Source: Deinococcus indicus (GTDB taxonomy: Bacteria; Deinococcota; Deinococci; Deinococcales; Deinococcaceae). Taken from it: a stretch of DNA of 64,000 nucleotides. Under the pieces are notes generated by a model. It was not told the origin of the DNA. It did no database searches and saw only the letters and a program-made list of their open reading frames with translations. The number at the start of each line of letters is the position of its first letter. Positions within the stretch are counted from its first letter, which is position 1. Of this stretch, positions 63,271-64,000 are shown one piece after another. The DNA is taken from NCBI RefSeq assembly GCF_002198095.1, contig NZ_NHMK01000020.1, positions 124,001-188,000 on the forward strand, given 5' to 3'. A program made the position numbers and the translations under genes.

Positions 63271-64000
63271 TCAGTCGGCGGCGGGGTCGGTGTCGCCCAG
63301 GGGGAACGGGAGGTCCTCGCCGGGTTCTTTCGGGTGCAGGGGGATGGTCGGGCGGGGCGGGACGGGGTTCAGGGCGGCGGCGAGGGCTTCCCAGTGCAGG
63401 AGCAGGGTGCCCCGCATGCTGGCGAGGTCCTGCTCGGGGGTGGTGGTCTGGTCGTCCCAGTCGCTCGGGTCGATCTGGATGAGTTGCAGCAGGGTGTACA
63501 CGCCCGCGCGGTCTGCCTGGGCGACGTGCGCGGCCACGCGGTCGTAGGCGGCGTTGCCGGCGGTCGGAGCGGTTGCCTGGGGCGCTTCCCGCGGCGTGTC
63601 GGTCAGGAGCGGCTGGGCGCCCAGCTCGGCCATCAGCTGCGTGTGGTCCTGCTCCAACTGCCGGTTCGCGGTGAGTTCTGCGAGGATCTGCGCGTCGGTC
63701 TGTTCTTCCAGGGTGGGCATGTCCCCGACCGTGCACTCGAGGCTGCAGCTGGCTTCGAACAGCACGGCGGACGTCAGGCCCGCCTGTTCCAGGGCCTCCT
63801 GGGACACGCGGGTGGTGAACTTCGTCTTCGGTCCCTCCGCGACGGTGGTGAGGTTCCCCTGGAGGGTCGTGGTGACCAGGATGCCGGGCAGGTGCTCGCC
63901 GGACAGGCGGGGGCAGATCTCGAGTTTCAGGCCGCCCGTGTCGGCCGCGCCGAACAGGACGTGGGCGTGGTCGAGTTCGAACTTCCGTTCGGGCCGGGCG
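63271..64000 (-). CDS. Phage protein of unknown function (partial, start off window)
   Basis: The frame is open from 63271 to the right edge, so the 5' end is missing; a GTG at 63807 is internal. The visible 243 residues begin RPERKFELDHAHVLFGAADT and contain GEHLPGILVTTTLQGNLTTV and an FEASCSLECTVGD segment with two cysteines. The C-terminus is acidic and Pro-rich. No family is recognised. It belongs to the minus-strand early region. Confidence 0.65.
   Translation of the reverse strand, partial: ARPERKFELDHAHVLFGAADTGGLKLEICPRLSGEHLPGILVTTTLQGNLTTVAEGPKTKFTTRVSQEALEQAGLTSAVLFEASCSLECTVGDMPTLEEQTDAQILAELTANRQLEQDHTQLMAELGAQPLLTDTPREAPQATAPTAGNAAYDRVAAHVAQADRAGVYTLLQLIQIDPSDWDDQTTTPEQDLASMRGTLLLHWEALAAALNPVPPRPTIPLHPKEPGEDLPFPLGDTDPAAD

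Overview
The window reads as a Deinococcus chromosome (or large replicon) carrying the structural half of a resident siphovirus-like prophage. Evidence for the host is the high GC content with strong GC3 bias, and genes that look deinococcal (MiaB, PolA, class Ib ribonucleotide reductase, PurU). Many isolated genes are also preceded by a TANNNT -10 box only 5-8 nt upstream of the start codon, the leaderless-promoter layout known from Deinococcus.

Region 1 (1-1620) is the right end of an integrated element that continues off the left edge. It holds the C-terminal end of a DUF2326 protein, which is AT-rich and of a family linked to ABC-three-component conflict systems, followed by a large serine recombinase whose stop codon overlaps the putative miaB promoter.

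Region 2 (1620-25100) is core chromosome. It contains miaB, two tandem paralogous lipoproteins, a ring-cleaving dioxygenase, and a thiolase/FadB-type beta-oxidation pair divergent from a quinone oxidoreductase across a perfect inverted repeat. These are followed by an FAD oxidoreductase, purU, an M29 aminopeptidase, a small kinase-like ATPase, a lipoprotein and a C39-type peptidase. Next comes an operon of thioesterase, nrdI, nrdE, nrdF and a glutaredoxin-like gene, led by a clear cobalamin riboswitch, and then a HAD hydrolase and polA. Three copies of a 134-155 bp MITE-like repeat sit in this region; two abut a TGA stop codon and all three show a 3-bp TNA duplication.

Region 3 (25100-29500) is an accessory border: a stand-alone YidD-like gene, an XRE-ImmA/IrrE protease fusion, a coupled small-protein/membrane-protein pair and a membrane-anchored DUF2726 nuclease.

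Region 4 (29500-64000) is the prophage, with late genes on the minus strand. In order of transcription they are: early genes entering from the right edge (an unknown gene, a DNA-binding protein, a winged-helix protein, a RusA-like resolvase), terminase small and large subunits, portal, head genes, connectors, major tail protein, a tail-assembly chaperone with a -1 frameshift site, a tape measure containing an M23 peptidase, distal tail genes, an SGNH-hydrolase tail protein, holin-like proteins and a GH19 endolysin. Single genes in their own transcription units (probable morons) are scattered through it: a small secreted two-cysteine peptide, a lipoprotein, a diguanylate cyclase, a NUMOD4/HNH protein and several small membrane or unknown proteins. 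No integrase or att pair for the prophage is visible, so its right end lies outside the window.
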